A stretch of 64,000 nt of DNA from Saprospiraceae bacterium (GCA_041392805.1 JAWKLJ010000001.1:1302001-1366000); one strand, 5' to 3'; numbered from the stretch's first letter, positions 1-9,440 are shown. Notes: generated by a model from the letters alone, not told the origin. Made by a program: numbers and translations.

Positions 1-2
1 TA

Positions 3-2165
3 CCTGCTGACACGGTCAATCTTCATTTTTCCTATATTGGTTACCAAGCGCAAAACATCCGCTTTGACCTCAAAAGAGACACGACCTTTACCATTTCCTT
101 GTCATCAAGTGTCAGCCTGGCAACCGTAGAGGTGACGGCGGAACGCCTCGAACGCATTGAGGAGTCGAGCCAAATGAGTCGGATGGAGGTCCCGGTGGAA
201 CAAATCAAAAAACTGCCCTCTTTATTGGGAGAAGTAGATGTTTTAAAAACCCTCCAACTGCTACCAGGCGTCCAATCTGGTGGGGAGGGGCAAACGGGTT
301 TGTATGTCAGGGGGGGAAGCCCCGATCAAAACCTGGTTTTGCTAGATGGCGTTCCGGTGTATAATGTATCTCATCTTTTGGGCATTTTTTCCGTTTTTAA
401 TGCGGATGCAATTAAAAATGTGACCCTGACCAAGGGTGGCTTCCCCGCCAGGTTTGGGGGACGACTGTCGTCTATTCTGGAAATCAATATGAAAGAAGGC
501 AACTTGCAGGAATTTCATGGAGAAGGCTCCATTGGACTTATATCCTCCAAACTTACCTTGGAAGGTCCCATAAAGAAAGGAAAAACCGCTTTTCTGATTG
601 CTGGTCGCCGCACCTACGCCGATCTCGTCTTTGGTCCGATCATCAAAGCTTCCCAATCGGCTGACACAGACCTCAAGGTCAAGCTCTTTTTCTATGACCT
701 CAATGCCAAATTCCAGCATAAGATCAATGACAAACACCGCTTGTTTTTGAGTGCTTATTTGGGTGCTGATGTTTTTGGAAATAAATACAATGACCTCGTA
801 GCGAATGAAAGCTACAACACCGGCATCGATTGGGGCAATCTCATATCCGCCTTGCGCTGGAACTGGCAGCTCAACAATAAACTTTTTGCCAATACGACGC
901 TGACCTATAGCCGTTATAAAATAGACTTCTTTATTGGGACTGAATCCGGAACGGGCAATGACTTTACCCGGTTTGATGCCAAATACCTCTCTGGTATCCA
1001 GGATCAGGCAGCCAAAATAGATTTCGATTATATTCCCAACCCCAAGCACTACATTCGCTTCGGCGCCAGTGCCACCAACCATGAGTACAACCCTGGCGCC
1101 TTGGCCCTTAAAAACGCCGATCCTGATTTCAATATAGATACCCTGCTGGGGTCCAGCAAAGCTTATTCTACCGAGTACAGTGTCTACGTAGAAGATGACA
1201 TGAAACTTGGGGCACTCAAAGCCAACCTCGGGCTACATGCTTCGGCCTTTAATGTGGAAGGCAAATGGTATAGCTCCCTGCAACCAAGATTGGGGCTGCG
1301 TTATTTGATGAGTAACAACCTGGCGGTTAAAGCCTCTTTTAGTACCATGTGGCAGTATATTAATTTGCTCACCTCTGAAAGCATCAACCTGCCGACGGAC
1401 CTGTGGGTGCCGAGTACCCAACGAATTTTGCCCCAGCAATCCTGGCAAGCAGCCCTGGGGGTGGCCCGCACCTTTAAAGATCAATACGAAATTAGTGTGG
1501 AGGGCTATTATAAAAAAATGCACAATGTACTGTCTTATAAAGAAGGCTCCAGCTTCTTGTTTGGTTTTGAAAGCGATTGGCAGGACAAAGTGACCCAGGG
1601 AGATGGAGAGTCCTATGGGTTAGAGCTTTTCCTGCAAAAGAAAAAAGGAAGAACCGCCGGCTGGATTGGCTATACCTTGAGCTGGAATTGGCGCCAGTTT
1701 GATGAGATCAATAATGGCAAACGCTTTCCCTTCCGCTACGATCGCCGCCATGATCTTTCCATCGTATTGACCCATGAACTAACGGACCGAATTACCTTTT
1801 CATCTGCCTGGGTGTTTGGTTCGGGAAATGCCATTACCCTACCTTTGTACAGGTATCCGGTGGATGCGTACACCTTTGGCGGCCCTAATACCGTGCCTTA
1901 CTTTGATGAGGTAGAATCGGGTGGGGATAAAAATGCCTTCCGAATGTCTGATTATCATCGGTTGGATGTGAGCATTACTTTCAGTAAGAAAAAGCCTAAA
2001 TGGGAAAGGCAATGGGTCATTGGGGTCTACAATGCGTACTACCATCGTAATCCTTATTACGTGATTTCGGATGAAGTACTAAAAGATGGTAGCTACCAGC
2101 GTGTATTTAAGGAGATTAGTGTTTTGCCAATTATTCCTTCCGTTGCTTACAACTTCAAATTCTAA
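3..2165 (+). CDS. TonB-dependent outer-membrane receptor, 5' end outside window
   Basis: The reading frame is open from base 3, so the true start lies upstream of the window. The first ~35 visible codons (…YIGYQAQNIRFDL…TFTISL) look like the end of a carboxypeptidase-regulatory-like (CarboxypepD_reg) domain. A TonB plug follows: LKTLQLLPGVQSGGEGQTGL, then YVRGG, LVLLDGVPVYN and LTKGGFPARFGGRLSS. The rest is beta-barrel and ends in a terminal Phe (VAYNFKF), as usual for outer-membrane proteins. The family imports ligands through the outer membrane using TonB-ExbBD energy. The stop is 11 nt before a DUF4249 lipoprotein, so the two are probably cotranscribed. No SusD homologue is present, so a polysaccharide-utilisation SusC is less likely than a receptor of the DUF4249-associated type. 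The substrate is unknown. An apparent TTG start at 99 is only an internal codon. Confidence 0.93.
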   Translation, partial: PADTVNLHFSYIGYQAQNIRFDLKRDTTFTISLSSSVSLATVEVTAERLERIEESSQMSRMEVPVEQIKKLPSLLGEVDVLKTLQLLPGVQSGGEGQTGLYVRGGSPDQNLVLLDGVPVYNVSHLLGIFSVFNADAIKNVTLTKGGFPARFGGRLSSILEINMKEGNLQEFHGEGSIGLISSKLTLEGPIKKGKTAFLIAGRRTYADLVFGPIIKASQSADTDLKVKLFFYDLNAKFQHKINDKHRLFLSAYLGADVFGNKYNDLVANESYNTGIDWGNLISALRWNWQLNNKLFANTTLTYSRYKIDFFIGTESGTGNDFTRFDAKYLSGIQDQAAKIDFDYIPNPKHYIRFGASATNHEYNPGALALKNADPDFNIDTLLGSSKAYSTEYSVYVEDDMKLGALKANLGLHASAFNVEGKWYSSLQPRLGLRYLMSNNLAVKASFSTMWQYINLLTSESINLPTDLWVPSTQRILPQQSWQAALGVARTFKDQYEISVEGYYKKMHNVLSYKEGSSFLFGFESDWQDKVTQGDGESYGLELFLQKKKGRTAGWIGYTLSWNWRQFDEINNGKRFPFRYDRRHDLSIVLTHELTDRITFSSAWVFGSGNAITLPLYRYPVDAYTFGGPNTVPYFDEVESGGDKNAFRMSDYHRLDVSITFSKKKPKWERQWVIGVYNAYYHRNPYYVISDEVLKDGSYQRVFKEISVLPIIPSVAYNFKF

Positions 2166-2176
2166 AAAAAATCGAC

Positions 2177-3073
2177 ATGAAAATCAAACCATATATATCC
2201 ACGTTTTTTTGGGGTCTTATCTTGTTTTGCTGCAGCAGTTGTGACCCAGACAACTTTTCTCAAGTAGTGGAAATAGAGATTCCTGAACACCAATCTAAAT
2301 TGGCCGTCCGTGGGATTTTTAATCAATCAGACACCCTATTGGAAGTCTTTGTCTCCAACAGTTTAAGTATTCTGGCTAACGAAGACTTCCTGATCAAGGA
2401 CAATGCAATAGTCTCCTTATTCGAAAACGACCAATTGTTATATTCCTTGCCTTTTAATGATTTTGATCGTAAGTATCAATATCGACCTACCATTGGATTT
2501 GGACAAACGGGCGCACTTTACAGACTAGAAGTTTCCGCAGCGGGTTATCCCTCCATTAAAGCCACGCAACAAATGCCCGGGGTGGTACCTATCCTTAGCG
2601 CAAAGGTCAAAAGTGGAGGAGCCATCACTTCGGATGGCGAAAAGGTGGATGCCATCGACATTGAATTCAAAGATCCGGCTGGCGTTGAAAACTTTTATGC
2701 CATTCGCGCAAGCAGTGCTTATATCTTTTTTGATGGGCAAGATACGATCCAATATTTCTCCGAACTTTACCTTGATTCGAATGACCCCTTGTTATCCTAT
2801 GCTAGCAACGCTGGCTTGATTCTCCAGGATGCCGCCTTTGATGGTCGAACTTACCAACTGAAAATGTACACTTACGAAAGTATTGATGATCGGCCGGTCA
2901 CTATCCAACTCTTTTCGATTAGTAAAGACACATACTTATTCTACAAGTCGTTGAATAATTATTACGACAATATCGATAATCCCTTTGCAGAGCCAGTCAA
3001 TGTGCATAACAACATAGAAGGAGGATATGGTATATTTGGATTGAGTGCCGTCAGCGAAATATTGATTGAATAA
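2177..3073 (+). CDS. DUF4249-family lipoprotein
   Basis: This 298-residue protein starts with a lipoprotein signal peptide (MKIKPYISTFFWGLILFCC) with the lipidated Cys at about residue 22, followed by acidic residues (DPDN). That pattern is compatible with surface exposure in Bacteroidota. The body is beta-rich and has the DUF4249 pattern: LAVRGIFNQSDTLLEVFVSN, a VSLFEND strand, GALYRLEVSAAGYPSI and a P-G-V-V-P-I-L segment. DUF4249 proteins are regularly encoded next to a TonB-dependent receptor, as here with 11 nt between the genes. By analogy with SusD it may be an extracellular lid or binding partner for the receptor, but that is inference and no ligand is known. The ATG start follows an A-rich stretch without a Shine-Dalgarno sequence. 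Confidence 0.85.
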   Translation: MKIKPYISTFFWGLILFCCSSCDPDNFSQVVEIEIPEHQSKLAVRGIFNQSDTLLEVFVSNSLSILANEDFLIKDNAIVSLFENDQLLYSLPFNDFDRKYQYRPTIGFGQTGALYRLEVSAAGYPSIKATQQMPGVVPILSAKVKSGGAITSDGEKVDAIDIEFKDPAGVENFYAIRASSAYIFFDGQDTIQYFSELYLDSNDPLLSYASNAGLILQDAAFDGRTYQLKMYTYESIDDRPVTIQLFSISKDTYLFYKSLNNYYDNIDNPFAEPVNVHNNIEGGYGIFGLSAVSEILIE

Positions 3074-3153
3074 TTTTTTTGCCTATTAAATAAAAACAAA
3101 ATGTATATTAGACACTGGAGTTATACCTGACCGCTGACAAAGAATCAAGTTAC

Positions 3154-6100
3154 ATGCATTTTAGATTTGCGCTCATTTTTATAGTATCCTATTTAATTTT
3201 TCTGGCATTGCCGTACCGGTCCTTTGCCCAAGATCAGGAATTTGGCTTTCAAAAGGTTCCGATAGAGGTAAATGGCATTCCTTTTACTCAGTTTGTAGCT
3301 ATCGTACAAGATCAGGAAGGATTCCTATGGTTGAGTACTGGAGAGGAGTTGCTGAAATACGATGGCTATGAAGTTGAAGTGTACAAGCATAGTCTGGAAG
3401 ATTCCACTTCACTCAGCGATAATATGGTTGGAAAACTGTATGTAGATACCCAAGGAGATTTGTGGGTAGGCCATAACATTGGATTGAGCCGGTATAAAAA
3501 GAATTGCGATTGTTTTGTTAACTATCCATTGGCTTCTCCTACCAAATCTGCTGAAATCGATTCTATTTTTCAAAAGAGCTTCCCGGGAATGACCAAAACA
3601 TCCGTTTCTGCCATTACGCAAGATCAAAATAAGCAATTATGGGTAGCTACATTGGGTGGTGATCTGTTCAGTTATGACCGAAAAGCGGATACATTTCTTC
3701 CTTTTTTGAATAATCCTAACCAACCCAATTCGATGCTTTTTCCTTTCATTAATGTGCTGCTGGCGGATCAGCACAATAATCTCTGGATTGGAGCAGGTAG
3801 CATATATGAAAAAAATAAGGTCGGATTGATTCGCTTTAATTTAAATACAGGAGAGACGAAGCGTTTTGTACATAATCCTGCAGATAGTAACAGTTTACTG
3901 GATAGTCGGGTGACGGCTCTGTTGGAAGATCAACAGGGAAGGATGCTAGTGGGTACTTTCCAAAGCGGTTTACACTATTATCATCCCGAAACAGAGGATT
4001 TTACCCGCCTGCTGTTCAACCCCAGCCAGTCCCATGCTTTACATGCACCTCCCGGAAATGAACAGATATACTACGGTGATTATCCGGCGGTTGGAATACT
4101 TCATCAGGACCGGAAAGGAGGCCTTTGGGTGGGCACGTATGGATTGGGCTTGTACCATTTCGAAGCCAAGACTGGCAAATTGACTGTTTATGCATATGAT
4201 CAGGGCCAGCCCACTAATTTTGTCAACAACAATTTCAACACATTTTATGAAGATCGCCAGGAACAACTTTGGTTGGGCACCCTACAAAGTGGCGGGCTTT
4301 ACAAGATGGATACTTATGCTAAAAAATTCACCTGGTATCCCTCCCTGAAAAGGGCACAAAGAAGCTGCGAATCGAAAACAAATCCCGGTGTTTTTTGGAT
4401 CAGTTCCATGGGAGAAGGATTGCGGCGATTAGATAAAAAAACGGGGCTGGTTACGACTTATCTACACGATGAGCATAACCTTAATTCTATTGGGCACAAT
4501 CAGGTGAGGGCGGTTCATGAAGATGATGATGGTATCCTCTGGATAGGCATTGGAGATGGTGGTGCCGGTGGTTTTGAATCTGGCAATGGAGGTTTGGATC
4601 GCATGGATACCAAGACGGGTATTTTTCAGCATTATTCCTTTAAAAGAAAAGATAAATCTAATTTTGATTGTACCGTTTATGCTATCTATGAAGACGAGGA
4701 GGGGCGTTTATGGTTCGATACCGGCGCCGGTATTTTTCGATCCGATCGTCAGAAAAAAAACTTTGAACTTTACGTTATTCCCGGCTCGGAAGGTTCAGAT
4801 TTGTGGTTGTTCTCCAGCGCCGATAAAAACACATTATGGGTAACCGATTTCACCAAAAAAATCATGTATCGTTTTGAGCCTGAAACAGATCAATTTATTC
4901 CAATCATAAAAGGTGATTTTACCCAATCTGTGCTAGAAGATGAAAGTGGATACTGGATTCCTACCTGGAACCGAGGCTTGCTACATTTTGATCCTAGGAC
5001 CGGTATTACCCAACGCTTCACGACAGCAGATGGCCTTCCAAGTGATGAAGTACGGGATATTTTATCTACAGAAGTGGGCACCTATTGGGTGGCTACACTC
5101 AAAGGGATTACAAAATTCACTGCCCTTACCAAAACATTTAATAACGACGGCTTACCCAAAGGTTATTTCCATCCTATTTGGCTAAAAAGCAAAGATGGCC
5201 AATTGTTTTTTGGGGCAGATGAAGGAATAGTAGCTTTTTATCCGGAAGAAGTTGAGGGCAATCCGGTGCCCCCTGAACTGGCTTTTACGCAATTGCAAAT
5301 ATCAGGAGAGCCCTTTCCTTTATTAAAAGACGAACACGGAAAACTAAAAGAGATACACCTTAACAGTCGACAAAATGACTTTAATATAGCATATGCAGGC
5401 TTGCATTTTAGTGCCCCAAGCCGGAATAAATACCAGTACAAATTGAGTCCTTTCGATCAGGATTGGATTGATGCCGGTACGCAACGGTCGGCAAGATATA
5501 CCAATCTGGAGCCCGGTAAATATACCTTCCAGGTCAAGGCAGCGAATAGCGATGGCGTTTGGACAGAAGCGTCACTCGTGTTGCCTTTCTTCATTCATCA
5601 AGCCTGGTGGAAAAGCGGGTGGTTTTATACACTGTCCATCTTTATTATAGCCGGCATCAGTTATTGGTTCTATCGCTTTCAACTTTCCAAAACCTTAGCC
5701 GTTCAAGAAAGTGAACGCCTGCAAGAAATCAATCAACTCAAAACCACGCTTTACAACAACATTACCCACGAATTTCGTACACCATTGACAGTGATTCTGG
5801 GGATGACTGAAAACCTGAAATTGGAAACCGAGAAACAGCAATTGGAAAACTTTGTTCAACCACTGAAAATGATTGAACGCAATGGTCAAAGTTTGTTGCA
5901 TTTGGTCAATGAAATGTTGGATTTAGCGAAAATCGATAGTGGGCATTTGGAATTGACCTTACAACAGGCGGATATTATTCCTTTTATCAAATACTTGGGG
6001 GAAAGTTTTCATTCTTTGGCAGCCAAGAAAGGCATCCATTTGGATATTCAAGCGGCGGAGCAAACATTGATCATGGATTTTGATACAGATAAATTGGCCA

Positions 6101-7281
6101 TTGTTGTTGCTAATTTGCTGTCCAATGCGATCAAGTTTACACCCGAGGAAGGGGAGGTTGTAGTTCATTTGAATACCATTTCCTTGGCAGGAGCAGCCCA
6201 TTTTTCCCTCACCATAAAGGATAATGGAATCGGAATCGCCCCCGAAGAATTACCTTACATTTTTGACCGATTCTACCAAGCTGACCATTCTGCTGTTCGC
6301 CGATACCAAGGGACAGGCATCGGTTTGGCCTTGACCAAAGAACTGGTCACCTTGATGAAAGGCACGGTACAAGTAGAAAGCGAACTGGGGAAAGGGAGCA
6401 AATTTATCGTTCAGCTTCCCATCCATAGGAAAGCGCCCTTGGCAGAAAGTCCAACTAATGTTAGTCTATCTAGCCATTCCAAAAGTGCTTCGGAAAATTA
6501 TTTACTGGAAGAATTGCCCCAAGGCGATGTAGAATTGCCATTGGTTTTGATCATTGAAGACCAAATCGACGTAGCACATTATATCAGCACTTGCTTACAA
6601 GGAAAATATCAATATCTACATGCCGCAAACGGTAAACTCGGCATTGAAACGGCGTTTGAAAAAATACCGGACCTTATCATTTGTGATATCATGATGCCGG
6701 AAAAAGATGGGTTTGAAGTTTGTGCTACCCTAAAGCAGGATGAAAGGACCAACCACATCCCGGTTATCCTACTGACCGCAAGAGTAACGGTGCAAGATCG
6801 TTTGACAGGTTTGGGGCAAGGAGCCGATGCTTATCTGGCGAAGCCCTTTGAAAAGGAGGAGTTGTGGATTCGTTTGCATCAATTATTCGAACTGCGGAAA
6901 ACCCTACAAAAAAAATACAGTGAACAGCTTTTCATTGATACGCCGAATGAAACCATTGCAGCGCAAGAGGATCCTTTTATTGTCAGAGCCAGAACCATTG
7001 TACTGGCTGCATTGGAAAATGAAAACTTTTCGCTGGACGAACTCTCCGAAAAACTCTACCTCAGTCGCTCCCAGGTACACCGCAAAATCAAAGCGGTAAC
7101 AGGCATGTCCACGGCTATCTTCATCCGCACAATTCGGCTCCAGGAGGCCAAAAAACTGTTGGCTTCCACCGACCTTACCATCTCCGAAATTGCCTATCAG
7201 GTTGGGTTCAAATCACCCGTCTATTTTTCTCAAATGTTCAAACAAACCTTTGGTGAAAGCCCCAGTGATCTTCGTAAATGA
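3154..7281 (+). CDS. Hybrid two-component system protein (Reg_prop / HK / receiver / AraC)
   Basis: This 1375-residue one-protein signalling system spans the inner membrane. The order is: signal sequence (1-26); periplasmic Reg_prop beta-propeller repeats (about 35-690; recurring LWVG/LWIG and ED…G.LW motifs); Y_Y_Y domain (about 745-815, RYTNLEPGKYTFQVKA); one membrane segment (about 822-843); HisKA with His872 in NITHEFRTPLT; HATPase (NLLSNAIKFTP, DNGIGI, GTGIGLAL); receiver with phosphoacceptor Asp1178 in CDIMMP and Lys in YLAKPF; and a C-terminal AraC-type helix-turn-helix pair. In Bacteroides such HTCS proteins sense oligosaccharides in the periplasm and activate adjacent transport and degradation genes. 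Here the neighbours are a TonB receptor and a DUF4249 lipoprotein, which are the likely targets, though no glycan-degrading enzyme is adjacent. All catalytic motifs are intact. Confidence 0.95.
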   Translation: MHFRFALIFIVSYLIFLALPYRSFAQDQEFGFQKVPIEVNGIPFTQFVAIVQDQEGFLWLSTGEELLKYDGYEVEVYKHSLEDSTSLSDNMVGKLYVDTQGDLWVGHNIGLSRYKKNCDCFVNYPLASPTKSAEIDSIFQKSFPGMTKTSVSAITQDQNKQLWVATLGGDLFSYDRKADTFLPFLNNPNQPNSMLFPFINVLLADQHNNLWIGAGSIYEKNKVGLIRFNLNTGETKRFVHNPADSNSLLDSRVTALLEDQQGRMLVGTFQSGLHYYHPETEDFTRLLFNPSQSHALHAPPGNEQIYYGDYPAVGILHQDRKGGLWVGTYGLGLYHFEAKTGKLTVYAYDQGQPTNFVNNNFNTFYEDRQEQLWLGTLQSGGLYKMDTYAKKFTWYPSLKRAQRSCESKTNPGVFWISSMGEGLRRLDKKTGLVTTYLHDEHNLNSIGHNQVRAVHEDDDGILWIGIGDGGAGGFESGNGGLDRMDTKTGIFQHYSFKRKDKSNFDCTVYAIYEDEEGRLWFDTGAGIFRSDRQKKNFELYVIPGSEGSDLWLFSSADKNTLWVTDFTKKIMYRFEPETDQFIPIIKGDFTQSVLEDESGYWIPTWNRGLLHFDPRTGITQRFTTADGLPSDEVRDILSTEVGTYWVATLKGITKFTALTKTFNNDGLPKGYFHPIWLKSKDGQLFFGADEGIVAFYPEEVEGNPVPPELAFTQLQISGEPFPLLKDEHGKLKEIHLNSRQNDFNIAYAGLHFSAPSRNKYQYKLSPFDQDWIDAGTQRSARYTNLEPGKYTFQVKAANSDGVWTEASLVLPFFIHQAWWKSGWFYTLSIFIIAGISYWFYRFQLSKTLAVQESERLQEINQLKTTLYNNITHEFRTPLTVILGMTENLKLETEKQQLENFVQPLKMIERNGQSLLHLVNEMLDLAKIDSGHLELTLQQADIIPFIKYLGESFHSLAAKKGIHLDIQAAEQTLIMDFDTDKLAIVVANLLSNAIKFTPEEGEVVVHLNTISLAGAAHFSLTIKDNGIGIAPEELPYIFDRFYQADHSAVRRYQGTGIGLALTKELVTLMKGTVQVESELGKGSKFIVQLPIHRKAPLAESPTNVSLSSHSKSASENYLLEELPQGDVELPLVLIIEDQIDVAHYISTCLQGKYQYLHAANGKLGIETAFEKIPDLIICDIMMPEKDGFEVCATLKQDERTNHIPVILLTARVTVQDRLTGLGQGADAYLAKPFEKEELWIRLHQLFELRKTLQKKYSEQLFIDTPNETIAAQEDPFIVRARTIVLAALENENFSLDELSEKLYLSRSQVHRKIKAVTGMSTAIFIRTIRLQEAKKLLASTDLTISEIAYQVGFKSPVYFSQMFKQTFGESPSDLRK

Positions 7282-7407
7282 TTGATTTTAAAATAATTGC
7301 AACAATATATAAAGATTTTGCAACAATGTAGAAAGGGCGGAAGCCACAAGCTATTTAGTTTTGAGGAGTTAAATCAGTTTATTTATCAACCTTAAAAAAC
7401 GAATAGC

Positions 7408-7953
7408 ATGAAAAAGGTACAACTTAGTGTATTGACCTGTTGCTTAGCTTTACTTATTCTGAGCTGCAATAAGGTGAACTATGAAACCCCGGATGTAGGG
7501 CAAAATGAAACGATTGAGATACGAGCAAAAGCCGGAGCGACGCAGATAGCTGGTATAGGCTTTTATGCCGAAGCTGCTGAATGCGATTACCCCGGTGAAG
7601 GGGCAGATTTCGCTTTACATTTAACTGGAGACCTTGAAGGATGCCTCTTTGTTTTTGTGGAAAGCTACGAATGCTCGCCAAGTGGCACCTATCGGGAGGC
7701 AGGAAAAGAATATTTTGTGGGTACCTATAATGGGGCCAGCGGTTCTTTCTGGACCAACTATAAATTTGAGGCCAAGTTCGAAGGTTGTTCTGAAGATGGC
7801 TTCTTTTTAGGAGCAGAAATCTTTGGACGTTGTCAGCATCCAGTTGAAGATGGCAGCGGTACTGGTGTTTTTGATGGTGTTAAAGGTCGACTGGATTTTA
7901 AAGACGATATAGCATCGGGGACATTTCCTTATAAAGGGCACCTGAAATTCTAA
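7408..7953 (+). CDS. Hypothetical lipoprotein, beta-barrel-like
   Basis: The 181-residue protein has a lipoprotein signal peptide (MKKVQLSVLTCCLALLILSC, Cys20). The mature part contains about eight Cys residues and short Gly-rich strands; the end (GTGVFDGVKGRLDFKDD…FPYKGHL) has the general look of DUF3224 or allene-oxide-cyclase-like barrels, where a GTG.F.G.G.L motif precedes a final strand. That resemblance is weak and no function is assigned. It stands alone, about 125 nt after the hybrid kinase gene and in the same direction. An A-rich leader (aaaaaacgaatagcatg) precedes the ATG. Confidence 0.7.
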   Translation: MKKVQLSVLTCCLALLILSCNKVNYETPDVGQNETIEIRAKAGATQIAGIGFYAEAAECDYPGEGADFALHLTGDLEGCLFVFVESYECSPSGTYREAGKEYFVGTYNGASGSFWTNYKFEAKFEGCSEDGFFLGAEIFGRCQHPVEDGSGTGVFDGVKGRLDFKDDIASGTFPYKGHLKF

Positions 7954-7960
7954 GAGAAGC

Positions 7961-8230
7961 CAGGCGGATGTTGGTGACCTACTCACATTGTTTATTGGCT
8001 CTTGATAACAAAGAAGATTGTAAGACTGATTGTTGGTTCAGAGGGGGATACTATATAAGATAAGCATGTATGGATCAACTTGCCTGTAAGGGCTATAAAT
8101 AGACTTTATGCAATTGCCTTCTTGAGAAAAAAGGAGGTTCAGTTGCGTAACCCAAACAGCTCAAAAATTTGCGAAACAATAGACGCTAGGCCTAAGAGAG
8201 ATGTCGGTGAAAAACACCGACATCCGCCTG
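7961..8230. repeat. Segment bounded by 16-bp inverted repeats
   Basis: CAGGCGGATGTTGGTG at 7961-7976 is matched, inverted, by CACCGACATCCGCCTG at 8215-8230 (15 of 16 bases). The right end also carries its own hairpin, ATGTCGGTG-aaaaa-CACCGACAT, at 8202-8224. A related string, CACCGACATCCGC followed by GCCTGGTT, occurs at 24404-24426. No convincing coding sequence lies between the repeats. It could be a small non-autonomous mobile element, or a pair of terminator-like hairpins from one repeat family. Confidence 0.45.
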
Positions 8231-8275
8231 GTTTTCCTGATGGTTCTCTGCTATTAAATTAATTTTTACCAAATC

Positions 8276-9205
8276 ATGTATAAGCGAATCCAAATTTTCG
8301 CAAGCTTTGCTTTGCTTGTCGGTTTCCTGTTTATGGCTTGTGCCAAAGAAAAAGTTAGCTGTACTGAGGCCACTTGGTACAAAGATGCTGACAATGATGG
8401 TCTTGGCGACCCATCCATGAGTATATTGGATTGTGAACAACCTGCTGGATATGTGTCTAACTTTAGCGACAGTGATGATACAAAACCCGAGGGTTACGAT
8501 GCAACCGTTGATGCGTCAATACTTTCTCAAAATATAGGAGAAAATTATCCGCTAAGAATTTTTATTCCTAAGGAATACGAGGATAATAAAAAGCTACCAG
8601 TTGTTTATTTATTAGATGGCCTTACCGTCTATATGGGCAGAACCTTTTATGAGGATTTAGTCTCCTATGCAAAAAGTATTGGTTTAAAGGCAATACTCGT
8701 CGCCATAGGTGATAAAACCGGGGCAGACAGAACAAGGGATTTTGCGCCAGCCGGATGTGGAGGCGGAGATGGAAAACATTTCGATAATTTTTATAAGTTC
8801 CTCACGGAAGAAGTCATCCCCTTTATCGATGGAAAATACGAAAATGACCATGCGGCAAGAACTTTAATAGGCTTTTCTAGTGCCGGCAATTTTACCAATT
8901 TCACTTTATTCAGGGAAAATCCTGATAACATCATTTTTCACGGTTTTATTTCAATTGATGCCCCTGGTTGCTCCACTTCACTTTATGAGGAACAGCTAAA
9001 CCAGATGGCCCTCCCCGAAAATGCAAACTTGAAGATCCATTTATCCCTGGCAGAAAACACCGAGGTAGAACAATTGTATGATTTATTGGCGGCAAAAGAT
9101 TTTCTCTTCCTTAAAATAGATTTTAAAAAATATCCACAGGAAACCCATGATTCGGTCGTAAGTCCTTCTATCAAGCGGGGATTGCAATTTATTTATATTC
9201 TTTGA
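8276..9205 (+). CDS. Lipoprotein esterase of the enterochelin-esterase/EstD type
   Basis: The 309-residue protein has a lipoprotein signal (…LLVGFLFMAC, Cys22). A short acidic repeat, WYKDADNDGLGDP (residues 34-46), resembles a thrombospondin type 3 calcium-binding motif and is often a linker in secreted Bacteroidota proteins. From about residue 80 an alpha/beta-hydrolase fold of the putative esterase family (PF00756) follows: LRIFIPKEYEDNKKLPVVYL, LLDG, FLTEEVIPFIDGKY, then LIGFSSAGNFTNF with the likely nucleophile Ser201. The nucleophile elbow reads G-F-S-S-A, not the usual G-H-S-x-G. The C-terminal HDSVVSP probably supplies the catalytic His. Substrate unknown. It is monocistronic. Confidence 0.8.
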   Translation: MYKRIQIFASFALLVGFLFMACAKEKVSCTEATWYKDADNDGLGDPSMSILDCEQPAGYVSNFSDSDDTKPEGYDATVDASILSQNIGENYPLRIFIPKEYEDNKKLPVVYLLDGLTVYMGRTFYEDLVSYAKSIGLKAILVAIGDKTGADRTRDFAPAGCGGGDGKHFDNFYKFLTEEVIPFIDGKYENDHAARTLIGFSSAGNFTNFTLFRENPDNIIFHGFISIDAPGCSTSLYEEQLNQMALPENANLKIHLSLAENTEVEQLYDLLAAKDFLFLKIDFKKYPQETHDSVVSPSIKRGLQFIYIL

Positions 9206-9227
9206 AAAATGCGAATCAAGGGTTAAA

Positions 9228-9242
9228 AGCCCCGTAGGGGCT
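9228..9242. repeat. Short palindrome AGCCCC-gta-GGGGCT
   Basis: This perfect 6-bp-stem palindrome is followed by gaatatcggta. It lies 22 nt after the esterase stop codon and could act as a weak terminator, but there is no T-run. A sequence with the same flavour (agcccc…ggtagcaaaagg) occurs near 59646, so it may belong to a dispersed repeat family. Confidence 0.4.
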
Positions 9243-9340
9243 GAATATCGGTAAATACGGAATGTAAGGAGCTAGCTGTAAGCAACCACAAAGTGCTTGA
9301 ATATAGCTGCTAAGGCGCCTCTTGAAATAACCACTAAAAC

Positions 9341-9377
9341 CAAAAAAATAAAGTCCCCCAGTTACCTGAAGGACTTT
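9341..9377 (-). terminator. Rho-independent terminator, minus strand (second of two)
   Basis: AAAGTCC (9350-9356) pairs with GGACTTT (9371-9377). Read on the minus strand the stem is followed by ATTTTTTT (9349-9342), the order expected of an intrinsic terminator. It has no T-run on the plus strand. It sits about 20 nt downstream, in the minus direction, of a stronger terminator, so the two form a tandem. Confidence 0.55.
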
Positions 9378-9383
9378 ACTCTA

Positions 9384-9440
9384 TTTTGGGATAAAAAAAC
9401 AGGGAAGCTGCAATAAATTGCAGCACCCTGTATAACCCCA
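9384..9440 (-). terminator. Strong two-tier terminator, minus strand; probable end of an unannotated RNA
   Basis: The core stem is ACAGGG…GCTGCAAT-aa-ATTGCAGC-a-CCCTGT (9399-9431), extended outward by TTTTGGG/CCCCAAAA pairing. On the minus strand the stem is followed by seven T residues, while the plus strand has no T-run, so the signal points leftward. No minus-strand gene lies to the right before radA (plus strand, 9928). A -7-like box TAATTTTG on the minus strand at 9622-9615 could start an RNA of about 200 nt ending here. This may be a small non-coding RNA; its identity (for example a Bacteroidota 6S-type RNA) cannot be settled by eye. Confidence 0.6.

Noticed and set aside
342..1082. Long minus-strand frame inside the TonB-dependent receptor gene
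   Set aside because: Antisense shadow of a clearly coding, motif-rich gene.
3..3073. Polysaccharide utilisation locus with SusC/SusD
   Set aside because: The lipoprotein is of the DUF4249 type, not SusD, and no glycoside hydrolase is adjacent.
8080..8262. Small plus-strand frame in the 7954-8275 gap
   Set aside because: It runs through the inverted-repeat hairpin and has no family features.
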